Numbered from the stretch's first letter, positions 15,575 through 24,648 are shown. The stretch: DNA of 64,000 nt from a bacterium (GCA_021796435.1 JAJYXM010000016.1:1458767-1522766), one strand, 5' to 3'. The notes: a model not told the origin generated them from the sequence alone. Numbers and translations: made by a program.

Positions 15575-16420
15575 ATGAAGATGCTGATCACCGGCGCAAA
15601 AGGACAGCTCGGTACGGAGTTAGCCGACAAAGCAGACCGTTCGAAATACGAATTGGTCTTGGCAGACATGGAGGAATTCGATCTGACCCATGAGGCTTCA
15701 ACCGTTTCTTTTCTGGAGAAAGCAAGGCCCGAAATAATCATCAACTGCGCGGCATACACGCAAGTCGATGCGGCTGAAGCGAATGAGGAGTTGGCGAAAA
15801 AAGTGAATGCGGATGCGCCGGCCGTATTGGCCGATTGGTGCGCCAAGAATGGCGCGAGATTCATCCACATATCTACGGACTACGTCTTTTCCGGCAAGCA
15901 TTTTTTACCGTATGCGGAAGAAGATGAACCAGATCCGCAGAGCGCATATGGACGGACGAAACTTGAGGGTGAAAACCGAGCGCTGGAGTCGAATAAGGGT
16001 ACGATAATCATTCGGACGGCCTGGCTGTACTCGCCGTACGGGAAGAACTTCGTTAAGACGATACTGAAACTTACGGCGGAGAAAGAAGAAATAAAAGTCA
16101 TCGCCGACCAGATCGGGTCGCCGACCTCGGCAGCTGACCTAGCCCGTGCGATCCTGGCGCTTTTGGAGAGGGCCGACGCCATCGGAATCCATCATTTCAC
16201 CAATGAAGGCGTGGCTAGTTGGTATGACTTCGCGTATGAGATAGCTTCTGCCTCCGGCAGTGCGTGCCACGTCCTGCCGATCAAGACGAGCGAATATCCG
16301 ACCCCGGCCAAGCGACCGGCATACAGCGTGCTTGATAAGAGCAAAATCAAAAAACTGATCGGTCCGATCAGGCATTGGCGCGAGGCATTGCAGGAATGTT
16401 TGGAAGAATTGAATAAATAA
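15575..16420 (+). CDS. rfbD: dTDP-4-dehydrorhamnose reductase
   Basis: A 281-aa short-chain-dehydrogenase-type enzyme. The Rossmann motif is TGAKGQLG (residues 6-13). STDYVFSG spans 100-107, and the catalytic pair is Y125-xxx-K129 in YGRTK. It performs the last step of dTDP-L-rhamnose synthesis. The start at 15575 (MKMLITG) is preferred to the long upstream extension, which lies wholly inside rfbC; caggat at the end of rfbC supplies the ribosome site. Confidence 0.94.
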   Translation: MKMLITGAKGQLGTELADKADRSKYELVLADMEEFDLTHEASTVSFLEKARPEIIINCAAYTQVDAAEANEELAKKVNADAPAVLADWCAKNGARFIHISTDYVFSGKHFLPYAEEDEPDPQSAYGRTKLEGENRALESNKGTIIIRTAWLYSPYGKNFVKTILKLTAEKEEIKVIADQIGSPTSAADLARAILALLERADAIGIHHFTNEGVASWYDFAYEIASASGSACHVLPIKTSEYPTPAKRPAYSVLDKSKIKKLIGPIRHWREALQECLEELNK

Positions 16421-16431
16421 TTTTCCTTTTC

Positions 16432-16512
16432 GTCATCCCCGAGGAGGAATTGCCGACGTCGGGGATCCAGTAGTCCAGGCGGCCTGGATTCCCGCCTGCG
16501 CGGGAATGACGA
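16432..16512. repeat. two REP-like palindromes
   Basis: gtcatccccga...tcggggatccag and, next to it, ggattcccgcctgcgcgggaatgacga. This is the widespread 'gattccCG...CGggaatgac' small palindrome type; related copies lie at 22220-22246, 22681-22706 and 22842-22867. It sits between convergent rfbD and xer, where it may also act as a transcription stop. Confidence 0.7.
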
Positions 16513-16523
16513 ATTGTAGAAAA

Positions 16524-17459
16524 CTATTCCTCTTCTTTCCTCCTCCTGGCATGGAAGGCTTGATGCACTTCCTTAAGCTGTTGATTGGTGACGTGGGTGT
16601 AGATCTGCGTCGTCGTGATGGAAGAATGCCCAAGCATGGATTGCACGCTGCGCAGATCGGCGCCGTTCATCAGGAGATCCGTGGCGAACGAGTGGCGCAA
16701 AGTGTGAGGAGAGACTTTTTTCGGGATACCGGCGGCAGCCGCGTATTTTTTAACCAATCGCTCGATGGAGCGCGGAGTGAGCGAACCGACTTCCTCGGCC
16801 CCTGACTTGGCGCGGTCATGACGGACGAACATATATGGGCATTCGTCGTTGCGACGCTTCAGGTATTCGCGCAAGAAGTGGCGCGCCTGGTGCGACAAGA
16901 ATACCACGCGCGTCTTGTCGCCTTTGCCGCGGACGGTGAATTCTTCACGGTCGAGGTTTATCTGATCCTTCTTGAGCGTCGCGAGCTCGGAGACACGCAT
17001 ACCGGTCGAAAAGAAAAGTTCGAGGATGGCGCGATCGCGTGCCTTGATGATATCGCTCGCATCCGTCTTTTCCGGCGCAGCCAAAAGCCTTTCGAGGTCA
17101 GTCGCATCCAAGAAAGAGACGTCCCGGCTCCCCTGTTTGGCCAGCTCTATCTTTTCCGGCGACATGGTCTGGATATCATGACGCGCGAGATATTTGAGGA
17201 AAGAGCGCAGCGCGATCAGATGATAGTTCTGCGTGGTTTTTTTAAGCGTACCGCGCTGGGGATCCTCGAGCCTGTTCAGGTAAAGACGGTACTGACGGAT
17301 TTTTTCGTAATCTATCTCATCGGTCTTGGGGTCCTGCGCCCATTCGATGAAACGCTGGAGATAAAAATCATAATTACGGACAGTCAAAGGCGAACGGCCT
17401 TTTTCGATCTCGAGATATTCGAGGAACTTGCGTAGATGGTTGGAGATCGGGAGCGACAT
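16524..17459 (-). CDS. xerC: tyrosine recombinase, XerC/XerD family
   Basis: A 311-aa protein of normal Xer length with a SAM-like core-binding domain (residues 1-95) and a catalytic domain. The catalytic set is complete: R155 (TGMRVSEL), K179 (RGKGDKT), H252-xx-R255 (HTLRHSFATDLL), H278 (LGHSS) and nucleophile Y287 (QIYTHV). It should resolve chromosome dimers at dif. Whether it is XerC, XerD or a single XerH-like enzyme cannot be told from sequence alone. No element boundaries flank it, so a chromosomal role is more likely than an integrase. Confidence 0.85.
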   Translation of the reverse strand: MSLPISNHLRKFLEYLEIEKGRSPLTVRNYDFYLQRFIEWAQDPKTDEIDYEKIRQYRLYLNRLEDPQRGTLKKTTQNYHLIALRSFLKYLARHDIQTMSPEKIELAKQGSRDVSFLDATDLERLLAAPEKTDASDIIKARDRAILELFFSTGMRVSELATLKKDQINLDREEFTVRGKGDKTRVVFLSHQARHFLREYLKRRNDECPYMFVRHDRAKSGAEEVGSLTPRSIERLVKKYAAAAGIPKKVSPHTLRHSFATDLLMNGADLRSVQSMLGHSSITTTQIYTHVTNQQLKEVHQAFHARRRKEEE

Positions 17460-17697
17460 AGATGATTTCAGTCGAGATTGTAACGCATGCGTCGGAAAAT
17501 GGACAATCTAAAAAGTTGGATCGTTGACTTTTATGCCGAGTTCTGGTAGAGAAGTGCCGACGCACCTTACAATATTCGTAACGTTTCCCCTCCATATTCT
17601 CGCGCATCCACTGTGGGGTGCTCGGGATCCATGGAGGAGAAGCGGACGCTCTTTCCAGGATACTGCTGCTGGTCCGCACTGCTGGCTGAGGACGATT

Positions 17698-19305
17698 ATG
17701 ACACACACATATTTCATCGGTACGGTCGGGAGCATCAAGACCCAACAGGGCTACGGGTTCATCACCATCGGAAGCGTGAGCAAGGAGGATGGGTCGGAGC
17801 ACGGTCTCGCGACCGAGCACGACATCTTCATCCACCAGGAAGAATGCACGGCAACCTTGCGCGTTGGTCTGGAGGTCAAATTTCGGGCCGTGCCAGACAC
17901 GAAGCGCGGCGTAGGCTACTTCCGAGCACTGACCGCGCAAGAGATCCCGATGACGGAACTTTTGCCCGACGAAGGTGCTGCCATTTCGGGGCTCGCAGTC
18001 GTCGCGACGACGCAGGGCAACATCGCTCTCATCAAGGAGCGATCCCCGCACTACGGGATGAAGGATATCCCAGCCGAAGCGGTGGCGAAGGCTGCGGCGA
18101 ATGAGCCGCTCAAGGATGTACCTCGCGAAGAACCGGCGAGCGTGGAGCTGAACGGCAGCACCTCACAGCTGGCGGACATCTTAGGTGCATACCTATTTAC
18201 GCAGTTCCCTGGCCTCCAGAATCTCGGACTGAACCATCAGGTCGTTGAATTCATCGTCCCGGCAGAAGATGCGCTCGTGGCAGATGCAGTGCAGGGTTAC
18301 CGCGAGATGGGCATGGAAGACCAAGCAAGCCTCACGGAAGAGGAATACAAGCGCTACATGGCGACGCGCGAACTGCTCGCCTGGATCCACCAACAGGGCT
18401 GGTTCCTGCCGGGCGCTCGTGTGTCCCCCGCTGTCATCGGCAGCCTGGTCGCGACCATCCGAGATATCCCGGACTCGGCGGCAAAAGCCGAGACTATCGG
18501 CAAGCTCAAGCAAGTCTTCGGCTTCATGGGAGACCACGGCCTGATCCGGACAAGCACCGTCTTGCCGCTGCGTTTTCTGCCCGACCTGTTCGTCGCAGCG
18601 CCAATCTGGTTCTTCGACCTGCAGGGCGCTGCTCTCGAGAAAGCGAACGAAAGCATATCGAAGAAGGTGCGCGATCCCAATGTGCAGCAGGCGACCAAAG
18701 ACATCTGCGCACTCTTCCCTGATAACCCACGCTGGCATGACACGTTCCAGATGTTCAATCGACGTTGTCGTCCGATCCAAGCATTCAAGGGGGACATCAT
18801 CCCGCCAGCGATCATCCGCCTCATCCGCGAGGCACGGGACGTGTTCGACCGCGTCGTGATCATGACTCCATACCTGGACATCGCAGGTGCCGACTGGATG
18901 GATCTCGCCTGGATCCGCTCCATCGACCCATACGTCGTGGGATTCAAGAAAGGTTGCCCGGCGTTCTTCGTCCTAGCGCGCTTCTCGAATACCGGCGTGT
19001 TTCCGCTCCTCAACGAGCTCACGGCGGATACGATGAGGTTCCTGCAGGAGAATTCGCAAAAGCTGCTGAGCTTCAATGCCGCCAATCGTCCCTTCTGGTA
19101 TCAGCGTTGCGCCGACTGCTGGGAAGGCCGAGACAATGCTCGGCTCGGAACGCATCTTGTCGCCATGGTTGCGGAGATGCTGCGCGCTTATGAGGCCAAC
19201 CACCTCTTTGACTGGTTGCGCAACGAGTGGACCGAGGAGGCGTTCCTGAATCGAAGCGGCCAGCAAATCGCCGTCACCGCTCCAGGACAGCGCCTCCAGA
19301 GCTGA
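17698..19305 (+). CDS. cold-shock domain fused to a large uncharacterised domain
   Basis: A 535-aa protein. Residues 1-75 form a cold-shock/OB fold: IGTVGSIKTQQGYGFITIG with RNP1 GYGFI (18-22) and RNP2 IFIHQ (43-47), but with a 20-residue insert between them. The remaining 460 residues show mixed helices and no recognised motif (for example PYLDIAGADWMDLAWIRSIDPY, WYQRCADCWEG). The start is the ATG at 17698 with gagg 6 nt upstream; the frame extends 58 codons further without family support. A single-gene unit with its own terminator. RNA binding is inferred from the N-terminus only. Confidence 0.6.
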   Translation: MTHTYFIGTVGSIKTQQGYGFITIGSVSKEDGSEHGLATEHDIFIHQEECTATLRVGLEVKFRAVPDTKRGVGYFRALTAQEIPMTELLPDEGAAISGLAVVATTQGNIALIKERSPHYGMKDIPAEAVAKAAANEPLKDVPREEPASVELNGSTSQLADILGAYLFTQFPGLQNLGLNHQVVEFIVPAEDALVADAVQGYREMGMEDQASLTEEEYKRYMATRELLAWIHQQGWFLPGARVSPAVIGSLVATIRDIPDSAAKAETIGKLKQVFGFMGDHGLIRTSTVLPLRFLPDLFVAAPIWFFDLQGAALEKANESISKKVRDPNVQQATKDICALFPDNPRWHDTFQMFNRRCRPIQAFKGDIIPPAIIRLIREARDVFDRVVIMTPYLDIAGADWMDLAWIRSIDPYVVGFKKGCPAFFVLARFSNTGVFPLLNELTADTMRFLQENSQKLLSFNAANRPFWYQRCADCWEGRDNARLGTHLVAMVAEMLRAYEANHLFDWLRNEWTEEAFLNRSGQQIAVTAPGQRLQS

Positions 19306-19332
19306 CGTGAAACTAGTACCTTCCGACCTTCT

Positions 19333-19376
19333 GCCCCCACATCCTCTCTACGGGTGTGGGGGCTTCGTATTTCATA
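19333..19376 (+). terminator. terminator after the cold-shock fusion gene
   Basis: gcccccaca / tgtgggggc perfect 9-bp stem with a 13-nt loop, then ttcgtattt. Confidence 0.75.
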
Positions 19377-19432
19377 AACACTTTAAAAAGATTCAGGGTC
19401 AATTAGATCCCATCTTTTTCGGAAACAAACCA

Positions 19433-19462
19433 TTGACAACCAAGCGATTTTCGGACTAGCAT
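19433..19462 (+). promoter_or_regulatory. promoter of the 19489 gene
   Basis: TTGACA at 19433-19438, 18-bp spacer, TAGCAT at 19457-19462. Confidence 0.5.
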
Positions 19463-19488
19463 CTTCTGGTCACGTTAGGGGGGGTAAC

Positions 19489-19953
19489 ATGGCAAACCAG
19501 TTCAAGTTGACGGTCCATTCGTCCAATGGGAGTGAGTGCGAGTACACGCCAACGACGCACGGCCCGATAAGCATCGGCAATGTGCGGGGATGCACAGTCC
19601 TCATCCAGTCCGAGGTGCCGTTCGTATTCACATTCATCCACTACGATCCAAGACGGGATGAATATTGCTTGTTCCTTACAGATGCGATGAAAGGAGAATT
19701 GTTCGCTGACGGTGAGGCAAGACCGTTCCATGCATTCATCCGCGACGGTTCTGCGAAGGGCGTCGAATCATTGGGGATTTGGCGCTTAGTCCTGCCGATC
19801 CCTTGTTCCGGATATCTTTCCGCTGCCGGCGTCGTGATCCATTTCGAGATCGAAGCCGATGGAGAACGTGAATCACACTTCAGGCAGATACTAGCTCCGT
19901 CCGAGCAGGGACTGAAACACAGCGATGCCGAACGCGAGCGAAAAACCGCCTAG
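19489..19953 (+). CDS. hypothetical protein, possible beta-sandwich
   Basis: A 154-aa soluble protein with a strong ribosome site (agggggggtaac-ATG). The sequence is dominated by predicted beta strands (FKLTVHSSNG, GPISIGNVRGCTVLI, FVFTFIHYDPRRDEYCLFLTD). The GPISIGNVRGCTVLI stretch has the look of an FHA-type strand order, but the conserved Arg/Ser/His of FHA domains are not convincing. No family assigned. A terminator follows. Confidence 0.5.
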   Translation: MANQFKLTVHSSNGSECEYTPTTHGPISIGNVRGCTVLIQSEVPFVFTFIHYDPRRDEYCLFLTDAMKGELFADGEARPFHAFIRDGSAKGVESLGIWRLVLPIPCSGYLSAAGVVIHFEIEADGERESHFRQILAPSEQGLKHSDAERERKTA

Positions 19954-20018
19954 AGGACTACAGGCGAACGGGGTCACGGGATGATCTACGAACGCCGACT
20001 CTACGGCTCAGAGACAAA

Positions 20019-20053
20019 AAAGACCCGACGGGTTCACCGTACGGGTCTTCTTC
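20019..20053 (+). terminator. terminator downstream of the 19489 gene
   Basis: aagacccg-a-cgg-gttca-ccg-ta-cgggtctt stem followed by cttctttt. Confidence 0.75.
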
Positions 20054-20147
20054 TTTTCCCAAGAGGTTCCGACAAAGCACATGCGATCGCGAGAGAGTGC
20101 GGTCACGTGCGCTGTATCAGACTTCTTCGTGGATACATGAGCTTGGT

Positions 20148-20301
20148 TGCTCATTCGGCCAGCCGAATCAATCCATCGCGATAAAGGCGATTTCAGCTCT
20201 CCGAACGAGCAGAGGAGACGGAAGTCTTCCATCTCCTCGAGAACTTTCCCGATAACGCCGGGGCAGCGGATCCGATTGAACGCCGGATCAGACGATTGAG
20301 G
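20148..20301 (-). repeat. 154-nt structured element, copy A (downstream of the 20316 gene)
   Basis: A direct repeat of 21172-21325 with only scattered substitutions. Read leftward as RNA it offers five hairpins: GATCCG-GCGTTCAAT-CGGATC, CCCG-GCGTTAT-CGGG, GAGGAGA...TCTCCTC, ATCGC...GCGAT and ATTCGGC-TG-GCCGAAT, the last framed by TGCTC/GAGCA-type arms. The first two loops both begin GCGTT. Confidence 0.75.
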
Positions 20302-20315
20302 TAGGTAGGGGGCCG

Positions 20316-21095
20316 TCAGTAGTAGAACTCGTAACCCTCGTGCTCCTGACCGAGCTCGCGCGTCGCAACACGCCAGAGCGTATTCGCTGCGCCGCAGTAG
20401 CCGTCCCCGAACCTGGAAGTCTTCTCATACACGAAGACTTTCTCCAGGGCCTTCATCCAAGGACCGAAGAAGACGGTTTTGCAGATGCCGAACCTCAGAA
20501 TCACCTCGGAAAGCCTCCGGCTAGCTTCATCGAGATCGAACCCCTCAATCAACCTGACGCGCCCGCCATCGGTCGCGACCTTCCACCCGAGTGCCGTCCG
20601 GAGGTTCGGCGCCGCCTCGTAGTCGAAGTCACCGTCCGAGTCGACATGTCCGATGCACTTACCGTTGAGCTCGATGGCGATTCGCAACGAGACCTTGCCA
20701 GGATCGACACCAAACCGTTTGGCCAAGCCGCCGTGTCGCAGGCCGCAGAGGTCCGACAGGAGCATCTCGACCCGTCCCGCTTCTCTTCCATCGCGGAAAC
20801 GTACGCCGTTCGGGAAGCGCTCGTTGTTCGAGAAGTAGAGCACCCCGATCACGATCATATCTTGGATTCCGAGACGAGCGAGGTTATCGCGGATCAGATG
20901 AGGAGTCAGCGCGTCGGCCTCCCAGTAGAGACGGCTCGCCAACTGGTCGAGCGACTTGTACTCGGGGTCGTCCTGGGCATCGCCCAGGCTGATTCCGTTC
21001 ATCCTGGAGACGTGGTCGCGCCTGGCCGAGGCCTGATCGCGCGCCGTACGTGACTGGGACGAAAGCTCGAAGAAACGATTGACGTTTTCGTTCAT
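20316..21095 (-). CDS. 259-aa protein of unknown family, paralogue A
   Basis: Soluble protein, tandem paralogue of the next gene upstream, with the same length. Shared blocks include REAGRVEMLLSDLCGL, LGWKVATDGGRVRLIEGF and the C-terminus LWRVATRELGQEHEGYEF. The N-terminal 50 residues are helical and divergent, the rest alpha/beta. No catalytic motif, membrane segment or signal peptide seen. Start: ATG 21095 after agaggtagcc. The downstream 154-nt element is duplicated with the gene, so gene and element seem to move and evolve as one unit. Confidence 0.6.
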   Translation of the reverse strand: MNENVNRFFELSSQSRTARDQASARRDHVSRMNGISLGDAQDDPEYKSLDQLASRLYWEADALTPHLIRDNLARLGIQDMIVIGVLYFSNNERFPNGVRFRDGREAGRVEMLLSDLCGLRHGGLAKRFGVDPGKVSLRIAIELNGKCIGHVDSDGDFDYEAAPNLRTALGWKVATDGGRVRLIEGFDLDEASRRLSEVILRFGICKTVFFGPWMKALEKVFVYEKTSRFGDGYCGAANTLWRVATRELGQEHEGYEFYY

Positions 21096-21171
21096 GGCTA
21101 CCTCTTTCGAGCAGTTTCATCTGACATGTCTCTCGGATATTCCACCGATCGATCATGTTTTGATTCCTAAC

Positions 21172-21325
21172 TGCTCATTCGGCCAGCCGAATTAATCCAT
21201 CGCGTTAAACGCGATTTCAGCTCTCCGAACGAGCAGAGGAGACGGAAGTCTTCCATCTCCTCGAGTAGATTCCCGATAACGCCGGGTCAGCGGATCCGAT
21301 TGAACGCCGGATCAGACGATTGAGG
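21172..21325 (-). repeat. 154-nt structured element, copy B (downstream of the 21349 gene)
   Basis: Partner of copy A at 20148-20301. In this copy the fourth hairpin is a longer perfect stem, ATCGCG-TTTAA-CGCGAT. The copy lies between the stop of paralogue B and the start of paralogue A. Confidence 0.75.
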
Positions 21326-21348
21326 GTTGGTGACGCGAGGGGCAGCCG

Positions 21349-22128
21349 TCAGCACCAAAACTCGTAGCCCTCGTGCTCCTGACCGAGCTCGCGGGTAGCG
21401 ACGCGCCAGAGCGGGATTGCTGCGCTGAGATAGCCGTCTTTGGACTGCGAAGTCTTTTCGCACACGAAGATCCTCTTGAGGGCGTCGAAGTAGGGGCCGA
21501 AGAATGTCGGTTTGTCGGTCCCGTGCGTGCGGATCGTCTCCAGCAGCAATCGCCCTGCGGTGTCGGGGTCGAAACCCTCGATGAGACGAGTACGTCCACC
21601 GTCGGTGGCGACTTTCCATGCCAACGCGGTCTTGAGACTTGGAGCTTTCAAGAAGTCGAAGACACCAGCTGCATCAATCCTGCCGACAACCATTCCATCC
21701 TTCTCGATGTTGATGTCAAATGAAACAGCTTCTCTATCAACTCCCAACTTCACTGCCAGGCCTTCACTACACAGCCCACAAAGATCAGACAACAACATCT
21801 CGACCCGCCCAGCCTCTTGGCCGTCGCGTCTACGAATGCCCCTCGGGGTGCGCTCGTTCTCTGAGAGATGAAGCACTCCAGTCACGGACATGTCTTCGAT
21901 GCCCATGTTACTGAGGTTTGCGCGGATCGCCTGGCTTATGAGAAGCCGCTCCTCGCACAAGAGAAGATTGAAGACATGCTCGAGAGCCTTGTATTCGGGA
22001 TCAGATCGGTAGTCGTAGTCACGCCCCCGAGCCTCAAGCAGCTCGAACTCTTTGGCGCTCACCCTCTTCCATGCAGCATTAACTGCGGTTGCCATTGTTC
22101 GAATCTTCACAAGAATCTCATTGTCCAT
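21349..22128 (-). CDS. 259-aa protein of unknown family, paralogue B
   Basis: Tandem paralogue of the 20316 gene, transcribed in the same direction and upstream of it, so the likely transcript order is B, element, A, element. It starts MDNEILVKIRTM with gggagg 9 nt upstream. The middle and C-terminal thirds are strongly conserved with A (QEAGRVEMLLSDLCGL, LAWKVATDGGRTRLIEGFD, LWRVATRELGQEHEGYEFW); the N-terminus is not. Function unknown. Identical length despite sequence divergence suggests both are under selection. Confidence 0.6.
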   Translation of the reverse strand: MDNEILVKIRTMATAVNAAWKRVSAKEFELLEARGRDYDYRSDPEYKALEHVFNLLLCEERLLISQAIRANLSNMGIEDMSVTGVLHLSENERTPRGIRRRDGQEAGRVEMLLSDLCGLCSEGLAVKLGVDREAVSFDINIEKDGMVVGRIDAAGVFDFLKAPSLKTALAWKVATDGGRTRLIEGFDPDTAGRLLLETIRTHGTDKPTFFGPYFDALKRIFVCEKTSQSKDGYLSAAIPLWRVATRELGQEHEGYEFWC

Positions 22129-22906
22129 GGTCCAAACCTCCCGACACCATCGTTCCTGCGGAATGCAGGGTTATCGACAGTGCCCGACCTGAAACGACGA
22201 CTATTTTTTTTGACCATGAGATTCCCCGGTTAAACCGTGGAATGACATGGACGAAAAATCATTGGTTTTCATCGACTCGGGTCGTATTAAATTGTCAAAG
22301 TTTCGTAGGGGTTTACCCTAGTGCAGATTTTTACGTTAATTTACGTAAAAAGCGGCTAGGTGCGTGGGCACTCAAAGAGAGACCACACACCAAACCGCCT
22401 ATTTTACCTATCCTATGCCTGCTCTCTCCTTCAGACATGGGATGTCTTTAGTTTTCAAGCACGACCTTCCATTTCAGCTTTAACAAAAACACTATAACAC
22501 AGTTTTCATATTTTGTCAAGAGTAATGTTTACAAAAGATATAATTATATCTATATTTAGCTGTTTTTATCGTAAATATGTAAATTTAGAGTAATTTATAT
22601 TGTGCACATATTTTCAGAATCCCGGACCTGGCTGGAATGGCAAGTGGCGCGGGAATCACTGAAAGAACAGCCGGCACAAGATTACCCGGTTAAACCGTGG
22701 AATGACAAAGGGGTTGTGCCTTGCTATTTTATGAGCATTCTGGTAATTTTGCAGCACTTAATAACTACGCCTTTTCGGTCCGCAACGACGGACTGATCAG
22801 AGCGCGAATCCGGGCTCACTCGCCTATTCGTCATTCATCTAGATTCCGGGTCAAGCCCGGGATGACAAGAAGGGATGACCACTAAGCGATTGAGGCCGAC
22901 AAAGAC
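22129..22906. repeat. gene-poor region with REP-like palindromes
   Basis: No convincing gene. It holds REP-like palindromes at 22220-22246 and 22681-22706 (both with cccggttaaaccg and ggaatgaca) and at 22842-22867 (gattccgggtcaagcccggg). Short palindromes taggg-gttta-cccta and tttacg-ttaattta-cgtaaa occur near 22300-22350, and 22480-22600 is strongly AT-rich. Promoters for the leftward 259-aa genes and rightward rpsO must be here; I could not place them with confidence. Confidence 0.5.
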
Positions 22907-23167
22907 ATGTTGGATCCCAACAAGAAGAAGCGAGTCATAGAAAAATTCAAGACTCATGCGACCGACACCGGTTCGCCACAGGTGCAGATTGCGTTGCTCA
23001 CCGAGGAAATCAAACAGTTGACCGAGCACTTGCGCACACACAAGAAGGACTTCTCCTCACGTCGCGGCTTGATCAAGATGGTCGGCGATCGCCGTCGTCT
23101 GATGAAGTATCTGAAGCGCGAAGATTCGAAGGCGTACGACGAACTGATGGCTAAGCTGAAAATCTGA
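22907..23167 (+). CDS. rpsO: 30S ribosomal protein S15
   Basis: An 86-aa protein of normal length. Family landmarks are [19 protein letters not shown] (residues 17-35), [18 protein letters not shown] and [15 protein letters not shown]. It binds 16S rRNA early in 30S assembly. In many bacteria rpsO sits directly before pnp; here two genes (23402, 24775) lie between, so the pair is preserved only loosely. Confidence 0.97.
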   Translation: MLDPNKKKRVIEKFKTHATDTGSPQVQIALLTEEIKQLTEHLRTHKKDFSSRRGLIKMVGDRRRLMKYLKREDSKAYDELMAKLKI

Positions 23168-23298
23168 CTTCCAGTTTTGGCGCATAGCATCGTCAGTGTC
23201 TCCGCGACTCGTTCTACGTACGCTTAAGTACGCATCACTCCGTTGCTCAACCCTTCTTGCTCTGCATCCAAAACTTAAAGTCAGCAATACATAAAAAG

Positions 23299-23330
23299 AA
23301 ATCGCTCCGGTAAAACGGGGCGATTTTGCT
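23299..23330 (+). terminator. terminator after rpsO
   Basis: aaatcgctccg-gtaaaa-cggggcgatttt stem with one mismatch, T-run at the end. Confidence 0.75.
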
Positions 23331-23401
23331 TATTCTGGGTTGACGAGAATGTAGAAATGTGGTGAATTAACGCATCGCTCATTTCATGAAAGGAGCGTCA
23401 C

Positions 23402-24619
23402 GTGATCAACAAAAAACTAGCTGTCCTCTCGGTCGTCTGCGGAGTCCTCGCGATGATGTTCATTGCCTTGGCTCTGCACGGCATGAGCTGCCGAAACGCT
23501 ATGTCCAGCGGCGACCTACTGGTACCTCCAGGACCGGAGGCTCTCGGTGATTCCCCCAAAGACCTGCAACGCACGGTCAGACTCGGACTGGAGCGCCTGG
23601 AAAAGGAGGATTTCGACCAGTCGCGTTGCGGAGGCAAGGGATCCGGGCTCGAACGCTGCGTCAGCGACTACATCCTGGTCGCGGTCAACAAAGAGGCCGA
23701 GCAAACCCTGGTGTATGTGTACCAGGGCTCAAGATCGGAGCCTCCGGATTACACGGTCGCTCTGGAGCCGGGCTGGCAGAGGACGCGAGTGGGCATCAAC
23801 GTGCCGTTCGCGATCACGCATCCGCCAGGCCAAACCGTCGTAGCATTGCTCACCGCAATCAAGGTAGACGGGCAAGTCCGCGAGATGGTCTACGCGCCCT
23901 ACAGTTCCTCGCTCGATACGCCTGAGATGCGGACGGCTGGTCTGCGTTATCTCGAATCTCTCTACGACCAGGCGGCAAGCGAGCTGGACACGAATGGCGT
24001 GAAGTCGATGTACATCGATGGCCCCGCCACGGAAACGGGAGACAAGACGCACGTCGTCAGCCTCATCCTTACGGAGCAGGTGTTCAGCGATACACGCTTC
24101 GTCGACGGTGACGACAAGGCGCGGCTCGACATGGTCAACCGCACGCTTATCCTCTTCGCGGCCAATGGGCCAAACGCGTATCCGATCAGCCGGAGCCGTG
24201 TCGGAGCGGTAGGCATAGCGCAAATCATGCCCACGACCTACGCCAATCTCGCCTCCGCATATCCGAGCGCTTTGCTGCCGCAGGATTCAGACGAAGGGCG
24301 CGTCGTACACGGGAATGCCGTCAAGGCAATGATCCTACATGCCGACAACCAATGGTGGGCGCTGCAAAGCAATAAGACGTACATCAGCTGGCTGAAAGAC
24401 CACCCGGAGGACAAGTCATTCGTCTTTGCGGCTGGCTACAATGCCAGCATGTCGACCGTCAGGGACGCCATCTACAGCTGCAAGGCCAACTGGCTCGATG
24501 AGAGCTGCAAGAAGCTGCCCAGCGAAACCCGTCGGTACATCACGAAGTATCGTTGGATCAGGAGCCTCCTGACCGAAGCAAGCTTCAGGCATGACGTCGA
24601 AAAAAACGCGGGTCACTGA
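23402..24619 (+). CDS. membrane-anchored lytic transglycosylase-like protein
   Basis: A 405-aa protein starting with GTG behind aaaggagcgtcac. Residues 5-28 form one membrane anchor or uncleaved signal. The C-terminal half resembles the SLT (goose-lysozyme-like) fold: GAVGIAQIMPTTY at residues 268-280 is the GAxGLMQxMPxT motif, and FAAGYNAS near 346 matches AAYNAG. The usual catalytic Glu directly before the GAxG motif is absent; E225 in LILTEQVFSD may play that role with a longer loop between. Likely peptidoglycan cleavage outside the membrane, activity uncertain. Confidence 0.7.
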   Translation: MINKKLAVLSVVCGVLAMMFIALALHGMSCRNAMSSGDLLVPPGPEALGDSPKDLQRTVRLGLERLEKEDFDQSRCGGKGSGLERCVSDYILVAVNKEAEQTLVYVYQGSRSEPPDYTVALEPGWQRTRVGINVPFAITHPPGQTVVALLTAIKVDGQVREMVYAPYSSSLDTPEMRTAGLRYLESLYDQAASELDTNGVKSMYIDGPATETGDKTHVVSLILTEQVFSDTRFVDGDDKARLDMVNRTLILFAANGPNAYPISRSRVGAVGIAQIMPTTYANLASAYPSALLPQDSDEGRVVHGNAVKAMILHADNQWWALQSNKTYISWLKDHPEDKSFVFAAGYNASMSTVRDAIYSCKANWLDESCKKLPSETRRYITKYRWIRSLLTEASFRHDVEKNAGH

Positions 24620-24648
24620 GCACTCCCATCCCCGTCCTACCTCATTGG

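Noticed and set aside
20148..20232. Small peptide (MEDFRLLCSFGELKS...) encoded by the 154-nt element
   Set aside because: Open in both copies, but the differences between copies are all non-synonymous and fit hairpin maintenance better than coding.
20148..21325. Type III toxin-antitoxin with RNA repeats
   Set aside because: Each element is single and lies 3' of the gene, whereas type III antitoxin RNAs are tandem repeats 5' of the toxin; the protein is also unlike ToxN.
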